Numbered from the stretch's first letter, positions 35,331 to 48,174 are shown. The stretch is 64,000 nt of DNA from Lottia gigantea (GCF_000327385.1 NW_008706747.1:3257379-3321378), one strand, 5' to 3'. The notes: generated by a model from the letters alone, not told the origin. Program-made: numbers and translations.

Positions 35331-38300
35331 TTATCCAGTCAAATTCGTGTATCCGCAAAAATTCCATCTTCGTTCTATGGATGCGCCAATGCCATGAACG
35401 ATCTGCTTAAACAGCATGGGGAATCTTTCCAAGAGATCTTCCACTTCTCGCGGCTTGACAATTTCAAGCTGATTCAGATAGGACCATAGGTAATCCACCG
35501 TGGCTCCAAATGGATGAACGTGCAAGAAACAACAAATTAAACCTGAAAAACAAAGACAAAAAGTTACACAAAATTTATCATAATCTTTACTTTGAAACCT
35601 TGGCCAGTGCTTTTATGAGTCTAAGCTCTCATCATTATCTAACACAAAATGGCTGACTTATATCAAACCTTCACAATGACAAATTGTGGACTAGGACTTA
35701 GACAGCCCAAAAATAACAAATTAAATACGCCGCTGTTGGCAGTATATTAGTGGAAGAAATCACCACAAAATGAAGATGCTTACCCCATAAAGTATAATAT
35801 AATATTTCATCATAAATCTTTACTTTGTGACCTAAGCCAGTGCTTTTATGACACTATGTTCTCATCATCATCTATGGCCATGACCCAAACTTAATGCTTA
35901 ACAACGCCACTGTTGGCAGTAAATTGGTCGAAGGAATCGCCACAAAATGAAGATGCTTACCCAATAATTTTGCTTCTTTAGGATTCAAATTAATTCCAGA
36001 ACTGGTGACAGTGGACTCTCCGAGATCAGTGGGCACTTTAAATACAGGGATGATCTCCACCGCCATTTCCTTTCCAAAAGACTGACTCAATGGTACCACA
36101 GATGTAGTGTCATTAACCTCTTCTACTATGGGAAGGTCCTCGTCATCTTTAATGGTGATCACATCTGCTTCCTCTTCAGCTTCTTTGGAGTCGTCTTTCT
36201 TGGATGCCACATGATCATCTTCAGTAATGGTAATCTTGCTGTCTTTAGATGGTGGGACTGGTTTTTGGGAGGCGATGTGTTTTTGAGCTGTTAGTAATTG
36301 CTGAAATAAAGAATATAACTTTAACTAATCACGAGGCTTAGGAAGGTGACTTTCTAGTCAGACGTCTGTGGTTCCTGCAACTTTTTCTGTGTATCGGGAA
36401 CACTGATAGCATCAATTTACACCATTTCAAAATTCAGTCAGACGTCTGTGGTTCCTGCAACTTTTTCTGTGTATCGGTAACACTGATAGCATCAATTTAC
36501 ACCATTTCAAAATTCAGTCAGACGTCTGTGGTTCCTGCAATTCCTCTAAAACTAACAATGTCTTTTATGACATCTCTATTGCAAAAATCTGCTAAAAATA
36601 TCTTTGAGCCTCTGTGAGAGAAGATCCTGGGTTGGCTTTAAACCATCACCTACCTGTTGTAAGGCTTGTAAAGTGTTCTGTAAGGCTTTGACTTGAGTTA
36701 GGGAATCTTGTTTGATTAAATCTATTTCATTCTTATAACCTTCTAGTTGGCACTTCAACGAGTCATTCTCTTCCCTTAAACTCTGGACGACATCACTTCC
36801 TGTTGGCAAATAATTAAAAAAATGGATGAAAAGGAATTAAAATTGAGGATGACTGGCTATATATGCTCAGGTAGAAATATCTGATTTCAAATCAAATTTT
36901 TTAGTCAGATGTCTGTGGTTCCTGCAATTCCACTAAAACTAAATGTTTGAAAAACCTCTTTACAATCCCTTTAAGCATTTGGTTTTGGTAGCTCAGCAGA
37001 ACAGTATTTTTCTGTGATTCAAATGACTCAAAAGGTGTAATACCTGATCCAGAATCCAAGCGTTTACGTTTAACAGGTGCTCCTTCAGCATCAGCTTTAT
37101 CAGCAGCCTCTGGCTTGTCCCCTTCTACCTCTGTATCTTCCTGGTCTGATAGATCCATCTCATCTTCTTCCCTTTCATTCAGGAATTCTTCCTGCTGGTT
37201 TATGTGGATCTCCTGGAAGAAGGTTTGGAATTGGAATGCAAAATCAAGACAAATTAGTCAAGTAATGTAAAAGGGAAATAATTTTGTTGAGAATGTCCAT
37301 CTGTAAAGAAAGGATTATTATGTAAAACTCTGGTAATGCAGAAAAAATCTACCAAAATGTAAATTCGAGGCCATTTCTGTGACATTTTGCTATGAACTTT
37401 TGACTTCTGTAAAGCAAAATACTACAGACTTTCAGTTCTAAGTGGTGCAAAGGACAAGATAATTTTCATAGTTTTGGAAGTCTCTGATAGGTTTGAGTCA
37501 AGAACTTGTTACCTAAAAAATCTCAAGGCCCAAGTTTCATCCTGGCATGTCCAAAGTAAAATTGTAAACTTCATCAAAAGATTTTTCAAGATATGCATCA
37601 AATTAGGACCAAAAAAGTCTCAGAAATGACCTCAAATTTAAAAATCAAACAAATATTAGAGTAGTAAAACAATATTGGCATTCATAGATGCCTGGACGTA
37701 GCAAATCCTTGCTAAAAGTGTCTCCATCTCGTTCAGACTATTATTGTACTCGAAACATATTACCTTAAGCTAGACCTCCATTTTGAATCCATTTAGCCTT
37801 GATTTTCCAGCTCATTTTCCGTGTTTTCTGTTACCTCTTTCGTTAGTCCTCAATGACAGAGACTACTGGTTCTATGTTCAAGGAAGCACAACAAAGCTAA
37901 GCAATTCTAGATGGATATTTTGACTTGAACACGGACATATTGACACATATTTAGCAAAGCGTACCATACCCCACAGTCCTCGGCATATTTCTGACTTTCC
38001 ATTCTTTCATTCAAGCACTTACCTTGTATTCAAGAAAACTGCAGCATTTTTTTATGGTGCTTTCTTTTTGAGCCTCATTGGAATATTTGAGGAAAAAGTT
38101 CCATGCAAAGATTCACTCTTAACACCACATTTCTTCCATTTTTTTACAGCATCTATTTGCATGAATTTTGAATTTGCACTATGGCATCAATGGTTCAAAA
38201 GAGTTAGCATGCTCTGCTTGCTTTTAATAGTGGAACTCAAATTCTCAAATTTTGGTCTTTGACTCAAAGAGTTTCATTAGCTATTTAGTGGATCGGTTTC

Positions 38301-41300
38301 CATCAGTTCTGAATTTAGTTTAATCATTCACTGGCACCAGTGTTCAAGAAGAGTAAGCATTCTCTGCTTGGCTAAAGAAACCTGCCTAAATGCTTCTTGA
38401 CTTTCGCTTAAGAGTTAAAGTTTTAATCTGCAGTTTTCTTGATTCAACAGACAAGCAAGTCTCATCTCAGGGCAACAAGATTGAAAAAAATCCTTTTCTA
38501 AAGTCAAAAGATCTAATTCCACCAAGCTGCATCTAAGATATGACTTTTCTGATCTTTCTAAAATACTGAAGCACACACACACAATCTACCACCTCACCCA
38601 TATTGTTACAGAGAAAAAAAAAGGTCAAAAAATCATTTCTGAAAGAGAAATATGTGTTTGCCTGTGAACCAGAAACAATTAACGTACCATAACTGTTCAA
38701 GTGGATAATGAACTGGTCCATACACTATTGCCAAAAGGATAAGATTCTTGTTGATTATTTTCAAAATGATTATTAAAAGAGTATGTAATAAAAATCCGTA
38801 CAAGCAAGACAATTCCATTAAGCGAAATCTCGTCCAAAGAATGCCAAATTAATAGTAATAGTGCTATAGTAGTGGACTCCTCTAGCGAGAAGTACCATCA
38901 AGTGTTTGGAAAGAAGAAAGCATGGTCTGCTTCACATGCGACACCTGTTAAGTGTTCCCAATAACACTTATAGATGTTTACTTTGAGTCAATCAACCTAT
39001 CTAAATTATTAATTGTTTCTGAGTCCACAGTAGATGACTCTTTGACCACAGGACCTACCTTGGCTTGCTTGTTCCAGAGTTCAATACTCTTTCTCTGTGC
39101 CTTGGAAAAATGATCCCAACATCTCTGTTTTGATGCAGCAGCAAATATCTTGTCAATTTGATCAACTTGAAGAAATGAATGTCCCAAAATAAGAATTCAA
39201 AACAAAGGAAACATATGAAGAAGAAGGCGCATGTATCTAGATCAAAAATTGGGTGAACACTGCTCTAGACTCTTCTGACTACATCCAAACACATCTTCAC
39301 TATGTCAAGATATTACAAACTTCGTCTTATACATCTTCCCAATGTCAAGATATTACAAACTCAACAGGAAGACTAGCTACGATATCGTATCTTTTACAAT
39401 CTATCTGTCCAGGACTGTGATTGGCTAATCTCTAGCATACAATCCAATCAAAAATGTACATTTACAAACTTAAAACATGAAAGGTGCCTAATGATGTCAA
39501 GGTATTAGACAGAGTTTATAGTAAATTGACATTGTGATAATGAAGTGAACAAAACGCTTCTAACTTCATCCAAAGACATCTTCACAATCCATTACCAACT
39601 TGGTCTAATACCTTGACATCAATAGGCACTTATCTTGTATCACTGAAGTTTGTTATTTGATTGGATTGTACGCTAGTGAATACAGCCATTCAAAGCCCTC
39701 AACAGAAAGACTGTATCCTATACAACTTGTTTGTTAGTCTTTCTGAGGCGGAATTTGGCTGAATTTGCAAGCATGTTTTCCAAACAATCCTCTGCTACAA
39801 GAAAAGTATCAACTGGTGTCAAGGTATAAGACGAAGTTCGTAATACCCTGACATTGTGAAGATGTTTCAAAGACTACTTCTGACTTACTGAACCATCTGA
39901 CTGAAGAAATAAGAAGATGACAAACCTGTTCCTGTCAAAGTTAAAATAAGTTAATGTATCATGGTTAAATCATTCAAAGTAATGTACTAACCACATGGAG
40001 AAACTCATAGTTGAAACAGATATGGGTTTTTCATTTCAGAAACTGAAACAAGTTGTTCAATTGTTCACCATTAAAGATTTTCAGACTACAAAATTTTGAT
40101 TCTGTTTTTCAGCATTTACCTCAAAAGAAGATAGAATGATGAAGAAGAAACTTTGCATTGTTTACTTCAAAATTCTACATTCTCTATGATTTCAACTCAC
40201 TGGAGTATTCCAGTTGTATTAACATATAAGAAGGATGAACAAAATAGGATTTGTATGGCTTTTCACATGGCTAAGAGTTTCTAACCAAGACCTACACCCA
40301 ATTTCTTTAACATTAAGTAAAAACTTCAGATATTGACCACGGAAAAGGTATTTTCAATAAAAATTGATTTAAAAACGTGGTTTTGGCAGTTTTATGATCA
40401 GGCTTCTACATTTGTTTTAGGGTATCAATTGACTTTGGGAGTTACACTTTGATAAATCGAAGTCTACCTCCAGGGTTTTTCTATCTAAAAGTGCAAGCCT
40501 CATTTAAAATCACCAGACAATACAATAAGTTATGGACTTTGCAACATATAAGGCAGAATATACTTTTGCAGCCAACATTTATGCCCAAACCAAAATGAAA
40601 TATGAAGCTTTAGTTATGATACTGCCATGATCCAAACAACTAGGGAATAAAATTAATATTGTATACATAGACTATTCAAAAATATTCACCCCCACCCCCC
40701 CAATCCCCAAAAAAGAACCACCCATCAGCTGTCCAAGTTGTATAAACCAACAATTCATGAACAAAACTGAATCTCCTGGACATTATTAGTATCTAAGATG
40801 GCTAGGATTAATTTAATTTGGACAACATATACTGTGTGAACCCTCTAGATGTTGATCTATCTCATGAACACCATCTACCTGTATCTTATTTACTTTACTT
40901 TATTTATTATTTACTGGAGAAAAACATCACAGAATAAATAAAACATGACTGAACACTGTTAGAAAATGTATCTTATTTAACCCCATCTTCACAATGTCTC
41001 TCTTTCTTATAGGGAAGGATCGAAATAATCGATTATCGTCACTAGGAATTTATAATTTTATACCCATTTTTGGTCTGAATTCAGAATCAAGACAGATTTT
41101 GACAGTCGAGCTGGGTTACATTGGTTATCTCTGCCATAAGAAATAATACGCGCATCTAATGGGTATCCAAATCTTTTCTGATATTTCTCATGAAAACAAG
41201 CTCTTACCTGTTCCAACTTGAATTTTCTCCACATGTTTAAAATTTAGGAATTATTTATAAAACTCAGAACTTGTATTTTAGTAGGTTATACAGATAGTTG

Positions 41301-44300
41301 TTTTTATAGAAGAGATTTCAAGCAAAAAGTTGACATCTAAATTTTTGGCTATTTTTATCAGATTTGTACTGGTTGATAGCCACCAGCCTTGATAACATGG
41401 GATCTTGGGATAACCTTTGAAAATGGCTTGAAATCTCTTACTTATCTCTTACTTTTAGAGTCAGAATTTTGCTCCAATTTTATTCATTTTTTTTCCAAAA
41501 AAAAAAAGACAGACTTTGAAAAAAAAATTCTTAGATTTACTTACATTGTTTTAAGATACTTTCAATTTGTTGACGGAATGTTAGTTTGGCTCGCTGAAGA
41601 TCTTCTTCGAATTGCTGTTTCTCGTTCAGCAGGCATCGGACGTGTGAATTGGAGGCTTGAATCATGCTGAAGAACATATTGGATGTACGACGGACGCAGT
41701 CTCCTCTTTCTAACCATGTGACTAGAGTAATGGACGCTTTGATGAAATTTTCATCACCTGGAAAAAAATAAAACACAGGGGTGTTAGTTCAAAACCTTAG
41801 AAATGAAATGAAAACTGGGCAGAATGGTGCAGTGTGCAATGAGGGAAATTTCGCCAAGACAGAGTCATAAGCATATTCTTTGGGATTTTGAACATGGAAG
41901 CAATCTGAACAAGACCTACTTTTTAACTGGTCCAACACGACCGAGGCTTCATGATCATTGAAATGTGTAACTGGTGGTGGGCTAGGTCCTCGAAGTCTGG
42001 CTTCCTCAACAGACATCCGATGTCTCATTTCTCTAGCCAAGGCACGTTGTTGACATTCAAATTCATACTGGTCGTCCCTGGCTACTGCGTAATCCACATG
42101 GATTCGTCCAGTGTTAGGTTTATCATCCTTATTTTCTATTTTCATTCTATAACCTACAAAAAAAAAAGATAAAATTTCAGTTGCTGCAGATGGATAGACA
42201 AAGAGTTGCTATTAAGTTTAATTTAAAAATTCTTGGCACTGCCAATCTCACCCTCTCCCCCCTTGAACATACCCCTTCCAATTCCCATCCCCGAGGCCCA
42301 AAAAAGGGAGTCACTCACCAGAAATAAATAGAGCTCTATCAGCACTGTCCATCATCTGAAATCTGATATGAGCAAAGTTCTTCTTGCTGAGGCGTACACT
42401 AATGATTGGTCCACAACTATCAAAGACCTCTGTCAATATCTCTTCAGTCGCTGTGTCTGGTAACCCCCCTATAAAAATCGTCCGACATCCAGGTGGTCTT
42501 TCTCTGTGTGTTCTTGGAGGTGTGCCTGAAATCAGATGCAGGCACAATGAATGAAAGATTGTATCAAGAGTTACAGCCATGGCCTGGTGTCTCAGAATTT
42601 TTTACAATGAATTTTTTGTCAGTGTAAAATTTTACATCTCTGTTGGTGTGTGCAAGTGACACTGAATAAGTCATCTTTTCATTGGTCATTATTCCAGTTG
42701 ACCCAGCTGTAAATGGGCAAGGATGATCCATGAAAGATCACTGGCAAGAAGTTTGGCTAAGGACCAGCTGGTAGAAAGGATCCTTGTGAACCTTTTATCC
42801 TTGTAAACAATATGTGCTCCTTTTTTTTGTTTCAATGGCAGCAGTTGAAGAGGCAGCAGTTAAAGAAGTACCAGAAAATATTTATAACAGGCTTACCTGG
42901 AGGAGGGGGGTAAAGAGAACAGCTTTTTAAGTTGATAATATCCCTCTGTATTGGTAGTGAGGGGTCAATACCAGGTCCAACTGGGCCCATATAACCTCCA
43001 TACTGAAATACAGAAACATCAAATCATAGAATACAGGATTAATTCATTCACTATTACAGATAACATCACGTTATTGGTAAGTTCTGCAAACAAAAATGCC
43101 AAAGCCTGAAATAGGCAGAGCTTTTTTTTAAATTTTCGGATTTTAATTCTGAAAAGTGATCTGGATAGCCGAAATTTAACTCGTGCAGGTGAAGAATAAA
43201 AACAAGCAAAAAAATAAAATGTAGTCATATTGTAAGCTTAGAATTTAGTCATTAATCAAAATCAATTTCAAGATATTTTTACCTGTCCCATTTGTCCCAT
43301 CATTTGTCCCATCTGTCCCATCATCATCATATTCGGGTCATGTCCCATCATGGGTGAAGGGTAACCCAAACTTGGGTACCCCATTGATCCCATGGGCATC
43401 ATACCACTAGTCATGGCACTGCTGGTCATGGCACCGCCTGTCATTGCCCCACCGGTCATGGCATTGCTCTGCATGGCACCCCCTGTCATTCCTTGTGTCA
43501 TGCTACTTCCTACCATGGAGGTAGCTGAATTATCTTGACTTGTGGTACTAGTGGGGATTTCTTCTGAAATGAAACAATAATTTAAAGGGACAGGTTTGAC
43601 ATTTTGATTTGAGTCTTGAATATATATAAATAATAGTCTTCAGAAGTATTAGAAATGTACGAAATCGGATAATTTCTTAAAAAATATCTGAAACCAGGAA
43701 TTTCACTTTCTATTTCTATAGATGTCTATTCTATATATGGAAGAGTCTCGAGAATTGACGAGTCATCATTTTAAACTTTCAAAAGCGGATATTTCTGGAC
43801 ACACATAGATTTGAAGGCTAAAATTTCAACAGTGAACTATAAACACTATTTTTGATTGGATTAGCTAAAAAATTAATGAGACTGAGAATTAGGTATGATT
43901 GGTCTAACAGTTAGTGATAGTGTACCTTTAAGAGTGTTATGAATGAAAAAAGACTAATATAACTTACCTTTTCTATCTTCTGTAATCAATGGTTTACCTT
44001 TATTAGGGTTAAACATTAGAGGCATGTTATTCATCGCTGGATTTAAACCTTGCTGTGGTAGACGTAGACCACCTAAAAATATACAATGACATATTTTACA
44101 ATTTTTTTTACAGATAATCCATTTAACATGGATCACTATCGAGATCGGATGTGAAAGGTTTCTCAACATTAAAAGCTGGGGTGGCTCAGTCAATAAGACG
44201 CTTGCTTAATTCAGGTTTTTTTCCTGGCTTGGATGGATTAAATTCTGCTAGAATAAACATAACCACCTTAAATAAAATGACATATTTTATAATATGAAGA

Positions 44301-46249
44301 TATCACATTGTGATTGATGTGAATGGCTGGTGGCCAACAAGAGCCCTGATGGCTCAATATATCAGCTGAGCTTTCTTCAATAAAATTTTTAGTTCCAGCA
44401 TAGGCCGAGATGGTGGATTTTAATGATGAAGGTTTAAGGTCTGACATGTCAGACATGTAAAACCATCTAGTTATTCCCCATAGAGAAAAAATTCCCTCAC
44501 TGCACACCACAAAGCTACACGTATACAAGTTTTAGAGCTAATTTGATTCGTCTTCACAGGATGTAAACAGACAATGAAACAAACAAAATAGTCTTAGAAC
44601 TAAATTTTCCGATTTGGTCTACTTTACTTTTTACATAATCAATGGAGGCTGGCATCTCCTTGTTTAAAATAGATATTGATCTGTTTATAAATAGCTATTT
44701 GACCTATTTATCTTAATCAAATCTACCTTAAGGTGCTATGCCCCTATAAATAATATCACCAACAATTCATACACCACTTGCACTACAAATGGTAAAGTAT
44801 TTCTTAAGTGGCTATACCCATTTAATCAATACTACCACCTATTCATACACCCTAGTAAATGGTAAATTTAATTCTTAAGTGGCTATACACCTTTAAACAA
44901 TTAATGCATCACATTTAATGGGGGGAATTTATTTTCCCAGTGGTTATACCCTTTTAAGTCATTCATAGCACCAAATGCAGTATTCTGAAGTGGCTATGCC
45001 CCTTAAAACAATTTTTACACCCAAATGCGTACACTTTTCTGAATGGCAACAATAATTCTAAAGTGGTTATACACCTTTAAGCAACTCAAAATGCACTATT
45101 CTCAGAGTGACTATGCCTCTTTAAACAATAGCTACCAACAATTCAAACTCCCTACTGAAAGGCAAGTTATTTCTCAATTGGCTATGCCACTTTAAACAAT
45201 ATTTACAACCAATGCCTACACCTCTAGTAAATAGCAAGTTTATTTTCCATGAGACAATTCTACTTTAAACAATATTTACCTACAAATCATACAACCTACT
45301 GAATGGCAAGTTTATTTTTAACAAGGTTTATATCAAATGTTATAGAAACAAATATAGAACAATGTTGTATTGACCGAAGGGCCACGAAAATAAATAAAGC
45401 AAGAAAATACTCCAAATACAGAATCTTAATCAATTAAACAAACACCTCACTACCTTTCAAATCAGGTTAAGATTCAAGCTCCTGTGTAAAAAAATTATTA
45501 TTAAGTTTGTTAATCAAGTAAGCACATTCTACATCAAAGGGTGAGCTTGGATCGACTAAGCCAGTCAAAGCAATTCAATTAATAGATGGGGTCGAGGATA
45601 ATTTTGATTGGTTACAACTAGTGCTGAGTATCGTCAATCATGTCATGATACGATATGTATCGCGATACAAGGGTCATGATATGATACATATTGCGATACA
45701 AGGGTCATGATATGATACATATTGCAATATGGGGCAATGGGATAAAAATTAACATTTTATCTCTAAAGTTTCTATATATATTAATTCATAACTTTATAAC
45801 TGTGATATTTGGTAATATAGTTGATAGAAGTGGTTAGTGTCCACTGTCTTATAAATAGTTTCTAACAATTTCAGTGAAAAAAATTGTTATATCATAAACC
45901 AACCCACATTTTTTTTTATGTAATGAGAGGTATCATCAAATATTGATACACGACATTGCGATACAATATGCAATCGTGACCCTTGTATCGCAATACATAT
46001 CATATCGTGAACCTTGTATCGCAATACATATATTAGGCCAGTGCTTGCAATGAGACTCATCTCTTGTCACTTTTATTTAACATTTCATTGACTAGATGAA
46101 CTACGGTACTTTCAATTTTAATTGATACCATTTCCCCCAATAAAATTTTCCCCCTTCCCTTCCCCTTTCCTCATCTTCACGAGAGACGACACAGGACACC
46201 TACCTGTTTCTAAGGCCACAGCAAGCATACTGGCAATGTTAGGATTCAT
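35331..46249 (-). CDS. ENOX1/ENOX2: Ecto-NOX disulfide-thiol exchanger (ENOX1/ENOX2 family), 721 aa, 12 coding exons
   Basis: Coding exons: 46204-46249, 43968-44072, 43283-43563, 42897-43002, 42319-42525, 41920-42153, 41545-41757, 39059-39165, 37044-37212, 36654-36799, 35961-36300, 35331-35542. All phases agree. Order of parts: a Met/Gly-rich N-terminal region (about residues 73-144); RERPPGCRTIFIGGL opening an RRM (about 194-272) with KKNFAHIRF; the helical block with LVTWLERGD and SNSHVR; QRCWDHFSKAQRK; an acidic EEDEMDLSD stretch (about 448-456); a coiled coil (EENDSLKCQLEGYKNEID); an acidic linker; and the C-terminal HVHPFGATVDYLWSY block (about 659-673). These match vertebrate ENOX proteins along their length. 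The family is described as cell-surface or secreted hydroquinone/NADH oxidase with disulfide-thiol interchange activity. It is longer than the vertebrate proteins (about 610-643 aa), mainly by the N-terminal and acidic linker regions. Start: first ATG after an in-frame stop. Untranslated 5' exons were not identified. Confidence 0.93.
35585..35962. repeat. Local duplication that copied an ENOX splice donor
   Basis: AATCTTTACTTTG.AACCT, GCCAGTGCTTTTATGA and CACCACAAAATGAAGATGCT with TACCC occur twice, once ending at the true donor of the exon 35961-36300 and once about 177 bp away inside the next intron. The copies differ by an indel of about 56 bp. Confidence 0.75.
36340..36590. repeat. 80-bp tandem triplication of a MITE B end
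   Basis: AGTCAGACGTCTGTGGTTCC, TGCAACTTTTTCTGTGTATC and GATAGCATCAATTTACACCA repeat with an exact 80-bp step (TCAGACGTC near 36358, 36438 and 36518). The sequence is the terminus of MITE family B. It lies in the ENOX intron between exons 36654-36799 and 35961-36300. A single extra copy (AGTCAGATGTCTGTGGTTCC) is at about 36902. Confidence 0.85.
38195..38965. repeat. Diverged repeats with AAGAGTAAGCAT..TCTGCTT core
   Basis: GTTCAAAAGAGTTAGCATGC, GTTCAAGAAGAGTAAGCATT with CTCTGCTT, and GGAAAGAAGAAAGCATGGTC with TGCTTCAC appear near 38190, 38342 and 38900. A similar piece is near 63455. All are inside ENOX introns or the CEP63 intron. Class unknown. Confidence 0.35.
39285..39540. mobile_element. 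MITE family A, copy 4 (ENOX intron)
   Basis: CATCTTCACTATGTCAAGAT, TACAAACTTCGTCTTATAC on the left mirror GTCAAGGTATTAGACAGAG and TTGACATTGTGATAATG on the right, with ACAATCCAATCAAA inside. The left terminus is repeated once (CCCAATGTCAAGATATTAC). Confidence 0.75.
39560..39890. mobile_element. MITE family A, copy 5, near complete (ENOX intron)
   Basis: The left arm (ACATCTTCACAAT, TTGGTCTAATACCTTGACAT, TTGATTGGATTGTACGCTAG) and right arm (TGGTGTCAAGGTATAAGACG, AAGTTCGTAATACCCTGACA, TTGTGAAGATGT) are inverted complements around a central spacer. Length is about 330 bp. The best-preserved copy here. Confidence 0.8.
41795..41880 (+). mobile_element. SINE body fragment beside an ENOX exon
   Basis: GGTGCAGTGTGCAATGAGGG followed by AAATTTCGCCAAGACAGAGT and CATAAGCATATTCTTTGGGA match the SINE body. 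It lies 40-125 bp from exon 41920-42153, in the downstream intron. Confidence 0.65.
44730..45335. repeat. Old tandem repeat in ENOX intron, units about 70-80 bp
   Basis: Around eight units share AAGTGGCTATACCCCTTTAA, ACAATA.TACCAACAATTCAT and ACCCTACTGAATGGCAAGTT. Copies are strongly diverged. Confidence 0.65.
45615..46045. mobile_element. Inverted-repeat element with GATACATATTGCGATACA arrays
   Basis: On the left GCGATACAAGGGTCATGATA is repeated twice. On the right its inverse CCTTGTATCGCAATACATAT is repeated twice, with about 200 bp of A+T-rich DNA between. Ends read TAGTGCTGAGTATCG and GGCCAGTGCTTGC. It resembles a non-autonomous DNA transposon with sub-terminal repeats, possibly hAT-like by its CAGTG-type end. 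Located in the first ENOX intron. Confidence 0.55.
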
Positions 46250-47280
46250 GGAGAAAATAATGCACAAAATGTCCTTCAAATATCCAAAATTATTCTCTTC
46301 TACTCCATTATTTTCACAACACACCTTAGAAATTATTTCTTAGGTCTACTAATTTCTACTCCATTATTTTTGTAATCAATAAAGGTCTGTTTATAATCCT
46401 TTGATCTCTAACAAAGACAAAGATTTAGAAAAGTTGCAGACGTACAATAGGCCTGCAGTGAATTATTTGTCCAAGACTACAAAACTGAAATTTACAATTA
46501 ATTCAGTAACAATTTTCCGTAAAATAAAGTTACCTGAATCACCAAAAACTAAATTTTCAGTGATTAAATGTTCGCAACATAATTTTTGATTTTCACTTGT
46601 TGACGGCAAGAGATGAAAAACTGCAGACGCACAAAATGTACCAGGATCGCAGCAACGACTACACGAAACCACAAAGACAAATTTTATGAAAACAACACAC
46701 ACAAGTACACGATTCCCAATCGAACGAAGAAAATGTCTGAAATGGCTATTTCACCACAAAACTATCTCTGTCTACAAATCCAATCGATTAAAAATCTCGC
46801 CAGTCCAACAACTAACGAAAAAAGATTTTTACGTAAACTACAAAAAGACATAGACACGTCAAAAAATAGATTTCACGTCTGGTTTTCGAGAGTTTTATTG
46901 TTCTGTCGGCTGCGTTGTTGATCTTGCCAGAAACTAGTTACATAGTGAAAGACACAATAAACATCGTGAAGCTGGACAAACAAGTCTATTTATGTTTAGT
47001 CTACTAGGTAATCAAGTCTATTTGTCTCTATCTTTATCCTCCAATAGGATGAAATCTACCTTACGAACAAACATTACCGAAGATTCGGGGATATTTTCTA
47101 CTGAAAAACAATGAATGTGTCGTCGCTTTTCTGCATTTTTAACACAACTTAAAACCAAAAGATGCAGCAACGATTAAATGCGTAAAAATTGTGCAGTTTG
47201 CCACTCTTCTTTATCATTCGCACTTAGACTCTGATAGCTATTTTTCTGGTTTAATAAGACAAAAAACCAAGGCCCTGTGT
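46250..47280. other. 5' flank of ENOX, promoter not resolved
   Basis: Should contain the ENOX 5' UTR and promoter. Frames of 73 and 102 codons on the plus strand have no family features and are not called. Confidence 0.4.
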
Positions 47281-47284
47281 GCTT

Positions 47285-47367
47285 TAAGCCGTTGCACACT
47301 GCATGGTGTGAATTCCTCATTAACCCAATAAGGTGCAGAAAAGTAGGACATAAAACTCCATTAATGA
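47285..47367 (-). mobile_element. SINE tail and body fragment
   Basis: TTGCACACTGCATGGTGTG, CTCATTAACCCAATAAGGTG and CAGAAAAGTAGGACATAAAA with CTCCATTAATG match the reverse complement of the SINE. Confidence 0.75.
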
Positions 47368-47369
47368 AA

Positions 47370-48170
47370 GATAATTATCAACTAGAAACCTGGCCTTCTT
47401 TCAAAAAAATTTGATAATAATCTTTACTAAAGATTTTTGCATTGTCAAAGTTATTCTATTTAGAAATCAAAGTTTTGTCCTTAAACCGGCAAAAATATCA
47501 AGCAATACAAATGTCAGCCATGGCCAAAGAAAAGGACAAAAATGGCATCCAATGATCCTCAAATGGTTTATTTTTGACAGTAAACAAGACGAACTCAAAC
47601 CACTAAAACACACCCCCAGAACTATTTTGTCCCTGAGCATTTAGGAATGTCATCGACTGTTTAATGAGGGATTAAGTTTTATATTACTACGCCAGTTTAC
47701 CCGATTACAATTTCAGCTATCTAAATGTTGGCGGGCATGTTTGTTCCTGAAGTGATACAAGGGATTATGGGAGAGTGAAACATATAGCCCGTATTGGGTA
47801 AACAGTGGAGAGAAACAAAGGAAGTTTGTTAGATTTAGACTAAATAAATGATTGGTGTATCTTTATTTTACCCCAGACACAGGGCTGGGTGATATACCGG
47901 TATCAGGATAAATACTTGTAGAGGAATTTATAACGTTAGTCACTTGATCAAAATATATCGAAATATCGCTATTGGTGTGAAAATATAGTCAAATTTTTAT
48001 CCAAAAGAGATCATCTGAAAAAAGTACTATAGAAGATCATCCTTAGATTAAAAAAAATAATAAATAATAATAAAACAATAAATATTTATTACCAAGCTGG
48101 TCACATCTGTGCTATAAAATACAGCTAGATTAAAGATGGCTTTCTCTTAAAAAATTAATCTCATCTGGTC
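47370..48170. other. Intergenic, with a possible hAT-type transposon end
   Basis: CAGGGCTGGGTGATATACCG at about 47881 resembles the terminal sequence of hAT-family elements. The opposite end was not found. Otherwise nothing. Confidence 0.3.
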
Positions 48171-48174
48171 TTTA

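Noticed and set aside
46122-46921. Plus-strand frames of 73 and 102 codons near the ENOX start
   Set aside because: One is antisense to the first ENOX coding exon. The other is Lys/Thr-rich with no family features or splice partners.
47880-48000. A full hAT transposon
   Set aside because: Only one end resembles hAT. I found no second end or transposase remnant.
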